58,368 nucleotides of DNA from Desulfobacterium sp. (GTDB taxonomy: Bacteria > Desulfobacterota > Desulfobacteria > Desulfobacterales > Desulfobacteraceae), in NCBI GenBank assembly GCA_016342325.1, contig JAEINR010000028.1:1-58368 (forward strand), read 5' to 3'. The position numbers and the translations under genes are program-made. Shown in pieces: positions 1-7,977 of this stretch. Below the pieces are notes generated by a model. It was not told where the DNA came from. It saw nothing but the letters and a program-made list of their open reading frames with translations, and did not search any database. How positions within the stretch are numbered: position 1 is the stretch's first letter; each line of letters starts with the position of its first letter.

Positions 1-367
1 GTTCGTGTCCCGTAGTTTTTTGATTTGAAGAACAATCAGATTTTACAGCATGAATGACTAAGCCGAACATTTACAAAATTTTTTAAAAATACTCTTTGAT
101 TGAAGGGTGTTGAAAACGATCTGTTGTCTTTTTGTTTCTTTTAAAAAGCCTTGGGTTTGGGCAAATGATGCCCGGATAACTATTGTTATTTACTCTCTAT
201 AACGACTTTAAATCATGGCGGTTGATTGGTGGTAGTCATATTTACATGCCAGGGAAACCGTAGTGGTTTTTCTTGATTTTTTTCCCCATAAACTATATTA
301 CTTAAAGGTTTTCACAAATATTGTATGGTGATAATCATTAATTGATTTATAACAGATTGGATGGGGT
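1..367. other. AT-rich spacer before uppP
   Basis: No convincing gene, RNA or repeat is visible in this leading spacer. It is distinctly AT-rich with many A/T tracts and probably carries the uppP promoter in its last 100 bases, but no clear -35/-10 pair with normal spacing could be picked. The window edge cuts whatever lies upstream. Confidence 0.5.
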
Positions 368-1198
368 ATGGAACTATATCAGGGGGTGGTGCTTGGCATC
401 CTCCAGGGGCTTACCGAGTTTCTTCCGGTGAGCAGCTCGGGTCACCTTGTGCTCGGCCAAAATTTTTTCGGTATCACCGAGCCTGCGCTCTCGTTTGACA
501 TCAGCCTTCACCTTGGCACCCTTTTTGCCGTTGCGGTTGTTTTTTATGGCGATATCAAGGGGATGCTGCTGGCGCTGCTTCGGCTGACCCGGGCAGGGGG
601 CTCAACCGGTCGGGTCAAAAGACTTCTCATGGAAGATCGCGATGTCAGGCTTGGCGCCCTCATTCTCGTGGGCTCGGTGCCCACGGCCGTTCTTGGACTC
701 ATTTTAAAAGAATATGCCCATGCCCTGTTTTCGTCCATCTTGATCGTCGGGGTGATGCTCATGGTCACCGGCACCTTTCTCTGGTTCACCAAAAGGGTGA
801 CGGACCAGGGCCGTGGGATCAGGGAATTTGGATTTGGTACGGCCCTGCTCATCGGTTTCTGCCAGGGGCTTGCCGTGATGCCGGGGATCTCAAGGTCTGG
901 CGCGACCATCGCGGTAGGGCTGTTTTCAGGACTTGATCGGGAGACGGCGGCACGCTACTCGTTTCTTCTGTCCATGCCCGCCATTGTCGGGGCCGAGATT
1001 CTGAGCCTCAGGGAGTCGTTTGCGGCAGGGGTCGGGATCGATTCGGTCACCCTCTGGGGTACCCTGGCCGCTTTTGTTGCTGGGTTCTTTGCCCTGAAGG
1101 TGCTGCTGAAGATCGTCAGGCAGGGAAGAATTTACATGTTTGCCCCCTATTGCTGGGCGGCTGGAATAATCGCCATTGTATCGGGCGTGATATCATAA
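368..1198 (+). CDS. uppP: Undecaprenyl-diphosphatase (UppP/BacA)
   Basis: This integral membrane enzyme dephosphorylates undecaprenyl diphosphate to recycle the lipid carrier for peptidoglycan and other envelope polymers; overproduction classically gives bacitracin resistance. The 276-aa length is normal for the family. Both signature motifs are present: EFLPVSSSGH at about residues 17-26 with the catalytic Glu, and PGISRSGAT at about 172-180 with the conserved Ser and Arg. Several hydrophobic segments fit a polytopic protein. The ATG follows a purine-rich GGATGGGG. The next gene starts only 10 bases after the stop, so the two are probably co-transcribed, which fits since both serve envelope polysaccharide synthesis. 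Identification is by motif and is secure. Confidence 0.95.
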   Translation: MELYQGVVLGILQGLTEFLPVSSSGHLVLGQNFFGITEPALSFDISLHLGTLFAVAVVFYGDIKGMLLALLRLTRAGGSTGRVKRLLMEDRDVRLGALILVGSVPTAVLGLILKEYAHALFSSILIVGVMLMVTGTFLWFTKRVTDQGRGIREFGFGTALLIGFCQGLAVMPGISRSGATIAVGLFSGLDRETAARYSFLLSMPAIVGAEILSLRESFAAGVGIDSVTLWGTLAAFVAGFFALKVLLKIVRQGRIYMFAPYCWAAGIIAIVSGVIS

Positions 1199-1208
1199 AG
1201 GAGAATCT

Positions 1209-2558
1209 ATGAATCCGGGAATTTTCAGGGAGTATGACATCCGTGGTATTGCAGGTGAGGAGATCACGGAGGAGGATGTCGTTAAAATCGGCAGGGCCTA
1301 CGGGACCATGCTGCAACGGGACAACAACTGGCGGGTCACCGTGGGTCGGGATTGCAGGCTCACCTCGGAACTTTATTCCAAGCGCTTTATCGAGGGCATC
1401 CTGTCAACGGGATGTGACGTTATCGATCTTGGCGTCATACCAACGCCGGTGCTCTATTTTTCCATTCATCACCTTGGGACCCAGGGCGGCGCCATGGTGA
1501 CCGCCAGCCACAATCCGCCGGAGTATAACGGTTTCAAGCTGATGAGCGGGTTTGACAGCATCCACAGCCAGGGGCTCCAGGAGGTCAGACAGATCATTGA
1601 GACCAAAGGCTATGCAACGGGCAAGGGAACCCTTGAGACCGTTGACGTGCTGCCGCCCTACATGGCGTACCTCCAGGAGAACATCTCCATCAAGCGTCCC
1701 CTGCGCATCGGCATTGATGCGGGAAACGGCACTGGCGGGGTCACTGCTCTTCCGGTCCTCAAGGCCCTGGGGTGCGAGGTCCACGACCTTTATTGCGACA
1801 TGGACGGCACTTTTCCCAACCACGAGTCCGATCCCACGGTCAAGGCCAACATGCTTGAGCTCATCGACCTTGTCAAAGAGAAAAAACTGGATCTCGGGGT
1901 GGGGTATGACGGCGATGCCGACCGCATCGGCGTTGTGGATGAGAAGGGCAACATCATATACGGCGACCAGCTCCTGGTGATCTTTGCACGGGAGATTCTT
2001 TCAAGAAGACCCGGGGTTACCTTCATCTCCGAGGTGAAGTGCTCCATGTCCATGTACGACGATATTGAAAAACACGGGGGCCGGGCCATCATGTGGCGCA
2101 CGGGCCACTCCCTGATCAAGAAGAAGATGAAGGAGGAAAATGCGGCCCTGGCTGGGGAGATGAGCGGTCACATGTTCTTCAAAGACAGATATTTCGGGTT
2201 TGACGACGCCCTCTACGCCACCTGTCGCCTCCTTGAGATCATGGCAGATACGGGCAAGACCGTGTCCCAGCTCCTGGAGGGCCTGCCCGTCACCTACACA
2301 ACCCCCGAGATCCGGGTCGAGTGCGATGACGCCCGGAAGTTCGAGGTGGTCAAGACCATCACCGAGCAGTTCAAGAAGACCCATGAGGTGATCGACATCG
2401 ACGGCATGCGCGCCCTGTTTGGGGACGGCTGGGGACTTGTGAGGGCGTCCAACACCCAGCCCGCACTGGTGTTGAGGTTTGAAGCATTAACAGAAGCAAG
2501 GCTTGATGAGATCAGAACCCTGGTGGAAACAGCCTTGAAAAAGATCATAGGGACCTAG
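1209..2558 (+). CDS. Phosphomannomutase/phosphoglucomutase (AlgC type)
   Basis: This is an alpha-D-phosphohexomutase interconverting hexose 1- and 6-phosphates (mannose and/or glucose), feeding nucleotide sugars for envelope polysaccharide. All four family loops are visible in 449 aa: the phosphoserine loop TASHNPPEYNG with catalytic Ser100, the Mg-binding DGDAD at 234-238, the sugar-binding GEMSGH at 316-321, and the phosphate-binding RASNTQP at 412-418. GEMSGH is typical of bifunctional PMM/PGM enzymes rather than phosphoglucosamine mutase. A strong AAAGGAG ribosome site lies just before the ATG, immediately after uppP. Exact substrate preference (manB, algC or pgm) cannot be settled from sequence alone. 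Confidence 0.93.
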   Translation: MNPGIFREYDIRGIAGEEITEEDVVKIGRAYGTMLQRDNNWRVTVGRDCRLTSELYSKRFIEGILSTGCDVIDLGVIPTPVLYFSIHHLGTQGGAMVTASHNPPEYNGFKLMSGFDSIHSQGLQEVRQIIETKGYATGKGTLETVDVLPPYMAYLQENISIKRPLRIGIDAGNGTGGVTALPVLKALGCEVHDLYCDMDGTFPNHESDPTVKANMLELIDLVKEKKLDLGVGYDGDADRIGVVDEKGNIIYGDQLLVIFAREILSRRPGVTFISEVKCSMSMYDDIEKHGGRAIMWRTGHSLIKKKMKEENAALAGEMSGHMFFKDRYFGFDDALYATCRLLEIMADTGKTVSQLLEGLPVTYTTPEIRVECDDARKFEVVKTITEQFKKTHEVIDIDGMRALFGDGWGLVRASNTQPALVLRFEALTEARLDEIRTLVETALKKIIGT

Positions 2559-2570
2559 AGAACAGCATCC

Positions 2571-4430
2571 ATGGAATTATCAGAACAACAGCAAATGGCT
2601 GTCAACCACAGCGGTTCCCCGGCCCTGGTCGTTGCCGGGGCAGGATCCGGCAAGACCCGGACCCTCACTGCAAAGATTATGCACCTGATCAATCAGGGGT
2701 TTGAGCCCGAGAGAATCCTTGCCATCACCTTTACCAACAAGGCGGCCCAGGAGATGAAGAGCCGCCTCTACAAGTTGACGGGCCTCGGTTATGCCAAGTT
2801 CCCCTGGGTGAGGACTTACCATTCGGCCTGCCTCATGATTTTCAAGACCCACGGCCATGTGCTGGGATACCGCTCCCCCATCCAGATCTGTTCGATTTAC
2901 CAGCAGAAAAAGATCGTGACCGAGATCCTGGTGAACAATAACTTTGAGAAGAAACACGCCGGTAACCTCATCTCGGTGATCTCCCGGGCAAAGAACTCGG
3001 GTAATACGGACCGCTATTTTGATGAGCACCCCAGGATGGGCATGATCCGGGTGCTGGATCTGTTCAAAGAGTATGAAAAGCGGTTGTTTGACGGTAATCT
3101 CGTGGATTTTGATAATATTCTCCTCAAAACCCGGGACATCCTTCGGGACCACGAGGAGATCCAGGACCGGTACAAAAAACAGTTCACCCATATCCTTGTG
3201 GACGAATACCAGGACACCAACAACCTCCAGGACGAGCTGACTCGGCTGTTCCTCGGGGACCATGGCAATCTCTTTTGTGTGGGGGACGACTGGCAGGCGG
3301 TGTACGGGTTCCGGGGCAGCAACGTCAATCATTTTCTCCAGTTTTCCAACCGGTACGAGAACGCAAAGATCTTCCGGCTTGAGGAGAACTACCGCTCAGC
3401 CGACGAAATCGTCCAGGCGGCCAATGGCTTGATCGATTTCAACGCCGATAAGATGGACAAGAAGTGCTTTTCCAAGAAGCGGGGCGGGGTGGTGGAGATC
3501 CACGAGTTCTTCTCTGAAAACGAGGAGGCCGAGTGGGTGGCCAAGCGCCTTAATGCCATCCACTGCAAGGGCGAGGGCATTGATCTGGACAAGATCGCCG
3601 TGGTCTACCGCACCAAGTTCTGCTCCCTTGCCTTTGAGAAGATCTTCCGGTTTTTCAAGATTCCCTACCGGCTCATGGGCGCCCAGGGCTTTTTCGAGCG
3701 CAAGGAGGTCCTGGACCTGAACTCCTACCTGAGTGCGGCCCAGTTTCCCAACGACGATGTCTCCTTTGATCGGATCCTCAACACCCCCAAGCGGGGCATC
3801 GGGCCAGCCATGGTCAAGAAGATCGGGGCCATTAAGGAGGAGGGGATGAGTCTTCAGCAGGCGGCCGCCAAGATGGTTTCCGAGCGGGTGCTTTCCCCCA
3901 AGATCCATGAAAAGCTGTCCGCGCTTCTCGATCTTCTTGAATCCCTGTGGGACCTGGCTCCCAGCCAGGCCATGGAGCGGGTGATCGATGGGACCGACTA
4001 CTACACCTACTTGAGAACAACCGTGAAGACCGAGGCCGAGTTTATCTCCAAAAAAGAGAACCTGGAGCAGCTCATCCACACGGCCAAGGAGAAGTCCACC
4101 ATCCACGACTACCTGGAGGAGGCAGCCCTGATACGGGAGGATACCAAGGACGAAGACGATGCCGAGGAGGGGGTTGCGTTACTGACCATCCACTCAGCCA
4201 AGGGCCTTGAGTTTGACTCGGTATTTGTGGTGGGGTGCGAGGAGAAGTTGTTTCCCCACTGGCGGTCCATTGACGCCGGTGCCCAGGCCATCCAGGAGGA
4301 AAGGCGGCTGATGTATGTGGCCATGACACGGGCCGAGCGGTTCCTCTACCTCTCCCATTCAAGTTATCGAAAGGGACAGTTTGCCGTAAAATCGAGATTC
4401 ATCGACCAGATCGAGGAGTGTATCAGCTGA
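2571..4430 (+). CDS. Superfamily I DNA helicase, Rep/UvrD/PcrA type
   Basis: ATP-dependent 3'-5' DNA helicase acting in repair or replication restart. In 619 aa the SF1A motifs appear in order: Walker A AGAGSGKT (22-29), Walker B with DEYQDT (211-216), GDDWQAVYGFRG (about 239-249), EENYRS (271-276), TIHSAKGLEF (from about 539), and YVAMTRA near 585-590. The protein is shorter than E. coli UvrD (720 aa) and Rep (673 aa) and lacks the long C-terminal RNAP/UvrB-binding tail, so Rep or a compact PcrA-like role is as likely as UvrD. It starts 12 bases after the mutase gene with a weak ribosome site. Part of its coding sequence is duplicated, in decayed form, just downstream. Confidence 0.92.
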   Translation: MELSEQQQMAVNHSGSPALVVAGAGSGKTRTLTAKIMHLINQGFEPERILAITFTNKAAQEMKSRLYKLTGLGYAKFPWVRTYHSACLMIFKTHGHVLGYRSPIQICSIYQQKKIVTEILVNNNFEKKHAGNLISVISRAKNSGNTDRYFDEHPRMGMIRVLDLFKEYEKRLFDGNLVDFDNILLKTRDILRDHEEIQDRYKKQFTHILVDEYQDTNNLQDELTRLFLGDHGNLFCVGDDWQAVYGFRGSNVNHFLQFSNRYENAKIFRLEENYRSADEIVQAANGLIDFNADKMDKKCFSKKRGGVVEIHEFFSENEEAEWVAKRLNAIHCKGEGIDLDKIAVVYRTKFCSLAFEKIFRFFKIPYRLMGAQGFFERKEVLDLNSYLSAAQFPNDDVSFDRILNTPKRGIGPAMVKKIGAIKEEGMSLQQAAAKMVSERVLSPKIHEKLSALLDLLESLWDLAPSQAMERVIDGTDYYTYLRTTVKTEAEFISKKENLEQLIHTAKEKSTIHDYLEEAALIREDTKDEDDAEEGVALLTIHSAKGLEFDSVFVVGCEEKLFPHWRSIDAGAQAIQEERRLMYVAMTRAERFLYLSHSSYRKGQFAVKSRFIDQIEECIS

Positions 4431-4502
4431 TTCTTTCGCTTCAGGGGCTTTCCTGCATCATGTACCCCCTTGCTGCATTCAGAACAAAAAGTAAGGCGGA
4501 TT

Positions 4503-4546
4503 GAAAAAAGGCTTTCCCGGATCGCGATTCCAGCCGCGATCCGGGA
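4503..4546 (-). terminator. Rho-independent terminator of the 170-aa protein gene
   Basis: A perfect 12-bp stem (arms 4515-4526 and 4535-4546, TCCCGGATCGCG and its complement) with an 8-nt loop is followed, reading the - strand, by CCTTTTTTC at 4511-4503. It lies about 160 bases past the stop of the - strand gene, and the T-run orientation shows it serves that strand. Confidence 0.7.
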
Positions 4547-4596
4547 GAACCACCTCAACATCACATCCGCACCTGTTCGCGGGTATGATACAAATT

Positions 4597-4690
4597 CCCT
4601 GGAGCAGGTGTCCTGATACGGGAGGATACCAAGGACGAGGATGATAACGAGGAGGGGGTGCATTACTGATCATCCATTCCAAGGACATAT
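4597..4690 (+). pseudogene. Decayed duplicate fragment of the upstream helicase gene
   Basis: This spacer matches helicase coding positions of about 4111-4205, directly upstream. Both copies contain CTGATACGGGAGGATACC followed by AAGGACGA, then GAGGAGGGGGT and the stretch equivalent to TTACTGACCATCCA. The copy differs by scattered substitutions and lacks one T after the G-run, so its frame is broken. No other part of the gene is repeated. It encodes nothing and is best read as a remnant of a local duplication followed by decay, or of an older tandem paralogue now mostly deleted. Confidence 0.8.
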
Positions 4691-4707
4691 GGAACCCCAT
4701 TTGCCTA

Positions 4708-5220
4708 TTATTTTTTCATCATGGTGAGGAGCTGTGATGTTAAAACGCTTAACTCTTTTTCCGAAGTGCTGATCTTATCCGCGACGGCTTGATCCTGCTG
4801 CGCCCGTTGCTTCAACTCCTGAATTTTCGCTTTAAGTACTTTGATTTTTTCCTTGAGCTTTTTGGTCAATTTGTCTTTGGAGGATGATTCCGACGCTGAT
4901 GTTTCGCCAGCACCTTCTGCGGTTTTTTCCTTGTCCGACTTTCCTGCTTCCTTGGCACCCGACGATCCATCGACTTCTTCAGCACCTTTAGCGGTTTTTT
5001 CTCCTGTGGCTGCCGCCTCACCCTTCTTGCCGTTGCTGTCGGAAGATGATGCGGCCGCTTTTTTGCCATCATCGGAAATGGTTACGGTGTCTCCACGGGG
5101 CGTGGTTTTACCATCCATCGGGTTTGCAGAGGTACCATCGGTCTGAATTTTCCCCTGGTTTTCAACCAGGGAAGTACCTAAATTAGCTTGCTGTTGAGAA
5201 AGCGTAGGTTCGATTTTCAT
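4708..5220 (-). CDS. Small low-complexity and coiled-coil protein, function unknown
   Basis: This 170-aa protein is not a family I recognise. Residues of about 1-110 are rich in Ser, Gly, Ala, Lys, Glu and Asp and should be disordered; residues of about 112-165 (KLTKKLKEKIKVLKAKIQEL onward) form a charged heptad-rich coiled coil. There is no signal peptide or membrane segment. A short DTVTISDDGKKA motif near residue 44 resembles motifs in small regulators and motility-related proteins, but that is not enough for a call. The ATG is preceded by GGAGGA with good spacing and the gene ends in its own terminator, so it is very probably expressed. Codon use resembles its neighbours. Confidence 0.7.
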   Translation of the reverse strand: MKIEPTLSQQQANLGTSLVENQGKIQTDGTSANPMDGKTTPRGDTVTISDDGKKAAASSSDSNGKKGEAAATGEKTAKGAEEVDGSSGAKEAGKSDKEKTAEGAGETSASESSSKDKLTKKLKEKIKVLKAKIQELKQRAQQDQAVADKISTSEKELSVLTSQLLTMMKK

Positions 5221-5722
5221 TTAATCCTCCAATGTGAAGTTCGGATGCTGTTTGCCCAAGTTAATACGGATTAAGTTGATGCCTCCCTGACAAAATGGTT
5301 AAAATGTTACACGTCAAATGGAAGCTTTTTCCAAGTACCATAAAGACGTACACTATATTTACCCAACAGGTCTATTGTGATTTTGTATCAAATTGCATCA
5401 AGCTGTATCGAGTTGTAACAAGATGTATACGTTGCGACCTTTGATGGACCCGGTTAACGTTGATTTAACAGGTCCACGAAGATGATGCCGTGCTGGAGCT
5501 GGCATCTGCCCTGGGAGCAGTATGGGATAATCAGGCGATGGATTTAGCATCCTATCGCTGCTTTTCGTGTTGTCTTGGCCAAAGAACCTAAAAAACGTTT
5601 TGGCCCTGGCTTGTCAATGGTAGGTTGTAAGTACCCCTTCCTTTTTTCACGAATACAGGATATAGAAAAGACTCTTTTTGTTTGATAAACCAGTACTCTG
5701 GAACTGAAAAGGCCCTTTTTTT
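5221..5722. other. Divergent regulatory spacer with phased repeats
   Basis: No supported gene lies in this half-kilobase between the 170-aa protein and the AraC regulator. It holds the promoters of both divergent genes, five tandem 10-bp repeats (listed separately) and, from about 5470, a short open stretch without a start or recognisable homology that I do not call. Confidence 0.5.
5383..5432 (+). repeat. Five tandem 10-bp repeats, period one helical turn
   Basis: Successive units are TTGTATCAAA, TTGCATCAAG, CTGTATCGAG, TTGTAACAAG and ATGTATACGT, with consensus TTGTATCAAG and exactly 10-bp spacing. The same face of the helix would be presented five times, which suits cooperative binding by a regulator. 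The array lies between divergent genes, one of which encodes an AraC-family protein. Confidence 0.65.
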
Positions 5723-6526
5723 ATGGGTATCGTCTACAGAACAGAACGGATTCATGGAATCGAGGTGCTGTCCTGCACGGAGCCCTTTGAGTTCAGGCCC
5801 CACATCCACGACCGGTATGTGGTGTGGTTGAATACGGGAGGCAGTGAACACTACCGCGTCTGCGGCACGTCGGACATCCTTGCCCCCGGCAGTATCTCTG
5901 TGATCGAACCCGGCACGGTGCACGCCAATCGCCCCTGTGAAAATACGCACCGGCATCTTCGCAGCTTTTATATCGAGGCCGAATTTTTTGAAAAGATATG
6001 TCAGCAGGTGGGCGATCAGAATGCCGGTCAATTTCATTTATCGGACAAGCCCCTGAAAGATAAACACCTTTGGACGCAGTTGGCCTTTCTCCATGGGTTG
6101 ATGCTTGGCGATGTGCCGGAACTGGAACTGAACACCCAAGTGATTCAGGTCTTTGGGGACTTTCTTAGGCGTCATGGTCATCTCAAAGAGGTCTCCCGGA
6201 AAGTAGAGGTGGGGGATATTCGGATTAACCGGATCATCGAGTCTTTCCATGACTGTATTAATGAACCGGCCTCCCTTGAAACCCTTGCCAATCTTGTCGG
6301 CTGCACCCAATATCACCTGATCCGCCTGTTTAAAGAGGCAAAAGGGATGACCCCCCATGCCTACCTGATGCAGCTGCGGCTTGAAAACGCCCGCCGTATG
6401 TTGGAGAAGGGGGCAACCATTGTGGACAGTGCCCTTGACTCCGGCTTTTCGGATCAGAGCCATCTGACCCGGGCATTCCGGCAAAGATACGGACTGACGC
6501 CCGGCACCTATCGAAAATTCCTGTAA
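5723..6526 (+). CDS. AraC-family transcriptional regulator
   Basis: This 267-aa DNA-binding regulator has an N-terminal AraC-type cupin sensing domain (about 5-130; HIHDRYVVW and PGSISVIEPGTVHA show the histidine-rich beta-barrel) and a C-terminal double helix-turn-helix (about 165-265; QYHLIRLFKEAKGMTPHAY, and SGFSDQSHLTRAFRQRYGLTPG for the second helix pair). The cupin predicts a small-molecule ligand, not identifiable from sequence. The ATG at 5723 follows a T-tract and has only a weak ribosome site. It faces glpB tail to tail, so a role in glycerol control is possible, but the adjacent 10-bp repeat array suggests control of itself or the divergent gene. Confidence 0.88.
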   Translation: MGIVYRTERIHGIEVLSCTEPFEFRPHIHDRYVVWLNTGGSEHYRVCGTSDILAPGSISVIEPGTVHANRPCENTHRHLRSFYIEAEFFEKICQQVGDQNAGQFHLSDKPLKDKHLWTQLAFLHGLMLGDVPELELNTQVIQVFGDFLRRHGHLKEVSRKVEVGDIRINRIIESFHDCINEPASLETLANLVGCTQYHLIRLFKEAKGMTPHAYLMQLRLENARRMLEKGATIVDSALDSGFSDQSHLTRAFRQRYGLTPGTYRKFL

Positions 6527-6541
6527 ATTTTTCCATGTCAA

Positions 6542-6649
6542 TTGTGTTCAAGAAAGGAGAGGGGTGAAGCCACCTTTGTCCCCCTGGGGTTCCGGCTATC
6601 CGGCAAAGAGTGGGAGCAAGCTGTTCTAAGGGCGGGTAAAGGCACATAA
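6542..6649 (+). pseudogene. Possible remnant of a formylglycine-generating-enzyme-like (SUMF1) domain
   Basis: An open frame without a start codon encodes GFRLSGKEWEQAVLRAGKGT before a stop. This resembles the family signature GFRLPTEAEWEYAARAG in about 20 residues. Nothing else of the domain survives between the convergent AraC and glpB genes. The match is short and could be chance. Confidence 0.2.
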
Positions 6650-6677
6650 GTGACTGTTACCCGCCATGGGCCGTGAT

Positions 6678-7967
6678 TCAAGCCGTGGTTTTCTTGAAGG
6701 CGGTAACTGCGGCAAAAGCGCTTGCCATGGCAACCCCTGCACCGGATTTTGTCCGGGTCCAGTCGCTGTGGGCCAAAATCGAACCGGCACAAAAGAGGTT
6801 TTCGAGAACCGGCGATTTTGATTCATTTACCGGCCTGAACATCGGGTCTGTTTCAATGCCCGCCCTGTTGACCGGATGGCCCTGGGGATCAAAAAGATCC
6901 TGCTTGTGCCACGTATTTCTATCCCCGGGCTGGTAAACGGGAAGATCCAGGAGGCTCTCTTTGATACCGGTTCGCTCTGCCGTAAGGCCCTTGCCGAGGA
7001 ATCGTCCGGTGGCAAGTAAAACGCCCTTTGCTTCCAGGGTCTTTTCCGTGTCGCCTTTTCCAAGGGTGATTCTGAAACCCTGGCCGGGAAGCGGTGTGAT
7101 TTGGTTGATCATTTCCGGCATGGCCTGGAACAGGTCTCGCTTTTCCAGGCCCGTCATAAGGGTCTCCTTGAGTCGGACGCCGGGAACGGAGACAGGGGGT
7201 GTGGGGATCTCAAAGACGGGCAGACCCAGGAGCGCTTCCAGCTCTTTTATGGTTTCGCTTGATCGATACATGCCAAGAACAGCCGGAAAACCGATATACT
7301 CAGCATCGTTTATGAGGGGCTTGATGCGTTCAGCCAGTTTGACCCGGTTGGCGGAGAGGTCCAGGCTTCTTGCCAGGTGTTCCCCATGGAGCTCCTCCAG
7401 GTGTTCGGTGCCGGGAAACTCCAGGCGTTCGGCCCTGAGTCCGGGCCATTGGTCCTCCAGGGCGGAAGCGATCTGTTTTGCGCTGTATATCTTCAGGCCT
7501 GAAAAATCAATGAGAAGGGTGGGGGCCTTTTTTTCCAGTGCGACAATGCCATTCCACATTCCTTTGGGTACCATGTAGCTCTTTTTAATGCTGCCAAGGG
7601 AGGTGATGGTATTGACGTTCTTGTGGGAGTCCTCTTTATGATAGGCAAGCCCCTGGCCGTTCAGAAAGTCATGGACTTCCTGGAAGGCGGTGCCGATCTC
7701 GGTGTTCCCGATCTTGGCATAGGGGTGGCCCGGGACCTCTTTTCGCAGTCTCTCCATACCTGCCCAGGGATCATCCCAGGTGGTTTCGCCGGGGTGCACC
7801 CCCAGAAGATCCATGAGACCGCTTGCAAAGCCGATGGCCTTGCTTTGCCCGGCAAGAACGGTGGGGATGCCGCGATTGGTTGCAAATATGGCTGCGGCAA
7901 GGCCGGTCAGGCCCGACCCCAGGATGGCCAGTTCCGTTTTGATTGTGGTGTTCGCTTTGTTCGTCAT
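6678..7967 (-). CDS. glpB: Anaerobic glycerol-3-phosphate dehydrogenase subunit B
   Basis: This is the second subunit of the anaerobic G3P dehydrogenase, which with GlpA oxidises glycerol 3-phosphate to dihydroxyacetone phosphate. The N-terminus has a Rossmann dinucleotide motif LAILGSGLTGLAAA for flavin, and the 429-aa length is close to the E. coli subunit (419 aa). I start at the ATG at 7967, behind AAGGAAG; an upstream in-frame GTG would add 15 residues overlapping glpA and has no ribosome site. The start is 10 bases after the glpA stop, so the pair is translationally linked. In enterobacteria glpC, the membrane anchor with Fe-S clusters, follows; here the next gene is a convergent AraC regulator and glpC is absent. 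Confidence 0.85.
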   Translation of the reverse strand: MTNKANTTIKTELAILGSGLTGLAAAIFATNRGIPTVLAGQSKAIGFASGLMDLLGVHPGETTWDDPWAGMERLRKEVPGHPYAKIGNTEIGTAFQEVHDFLNGQGLAYHKEDSHKNVNTITSLGSIKKSYMVPKGMWNGIVALEKKAPTLLIDFSGLKIYSAKQIASALEDQWPGLRAERLEFPGTEHLEELHGEHLARSLDLSANRVKLAERIKPLINDAEYIGFPAVLGMYRSSETIKELEALLGLPVFEIPTPPVSVPGVRLKETLMTGLEKRDLFQAMPEMINQITPLPGQGFRITLGKGDTEKTLEAKGVLLATGRFLGKGLTAERTGIKESLLDLPVYQPGDRNTWHKQDLFDPQGHPVNRAGIETDPMFRPVNESKSPVLENLFCAGSILAHSDWTRTKSGAGVAMASAFAAVTAFKKTTA

Positions 7968-7977
7968 CAATGCTTCC

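Noticed and set aside
3396-4106. 236-codon - strand frame opposite the helicase gene
   Set aside because: Antisense shadow with His/Gly/Leu-rich composition and no ribosome site.
5470-5588. Short open stretch upstream of the AraC gene
   Set aside because: No start with a ribosome site, no recognisable motif, length under 40 codons.
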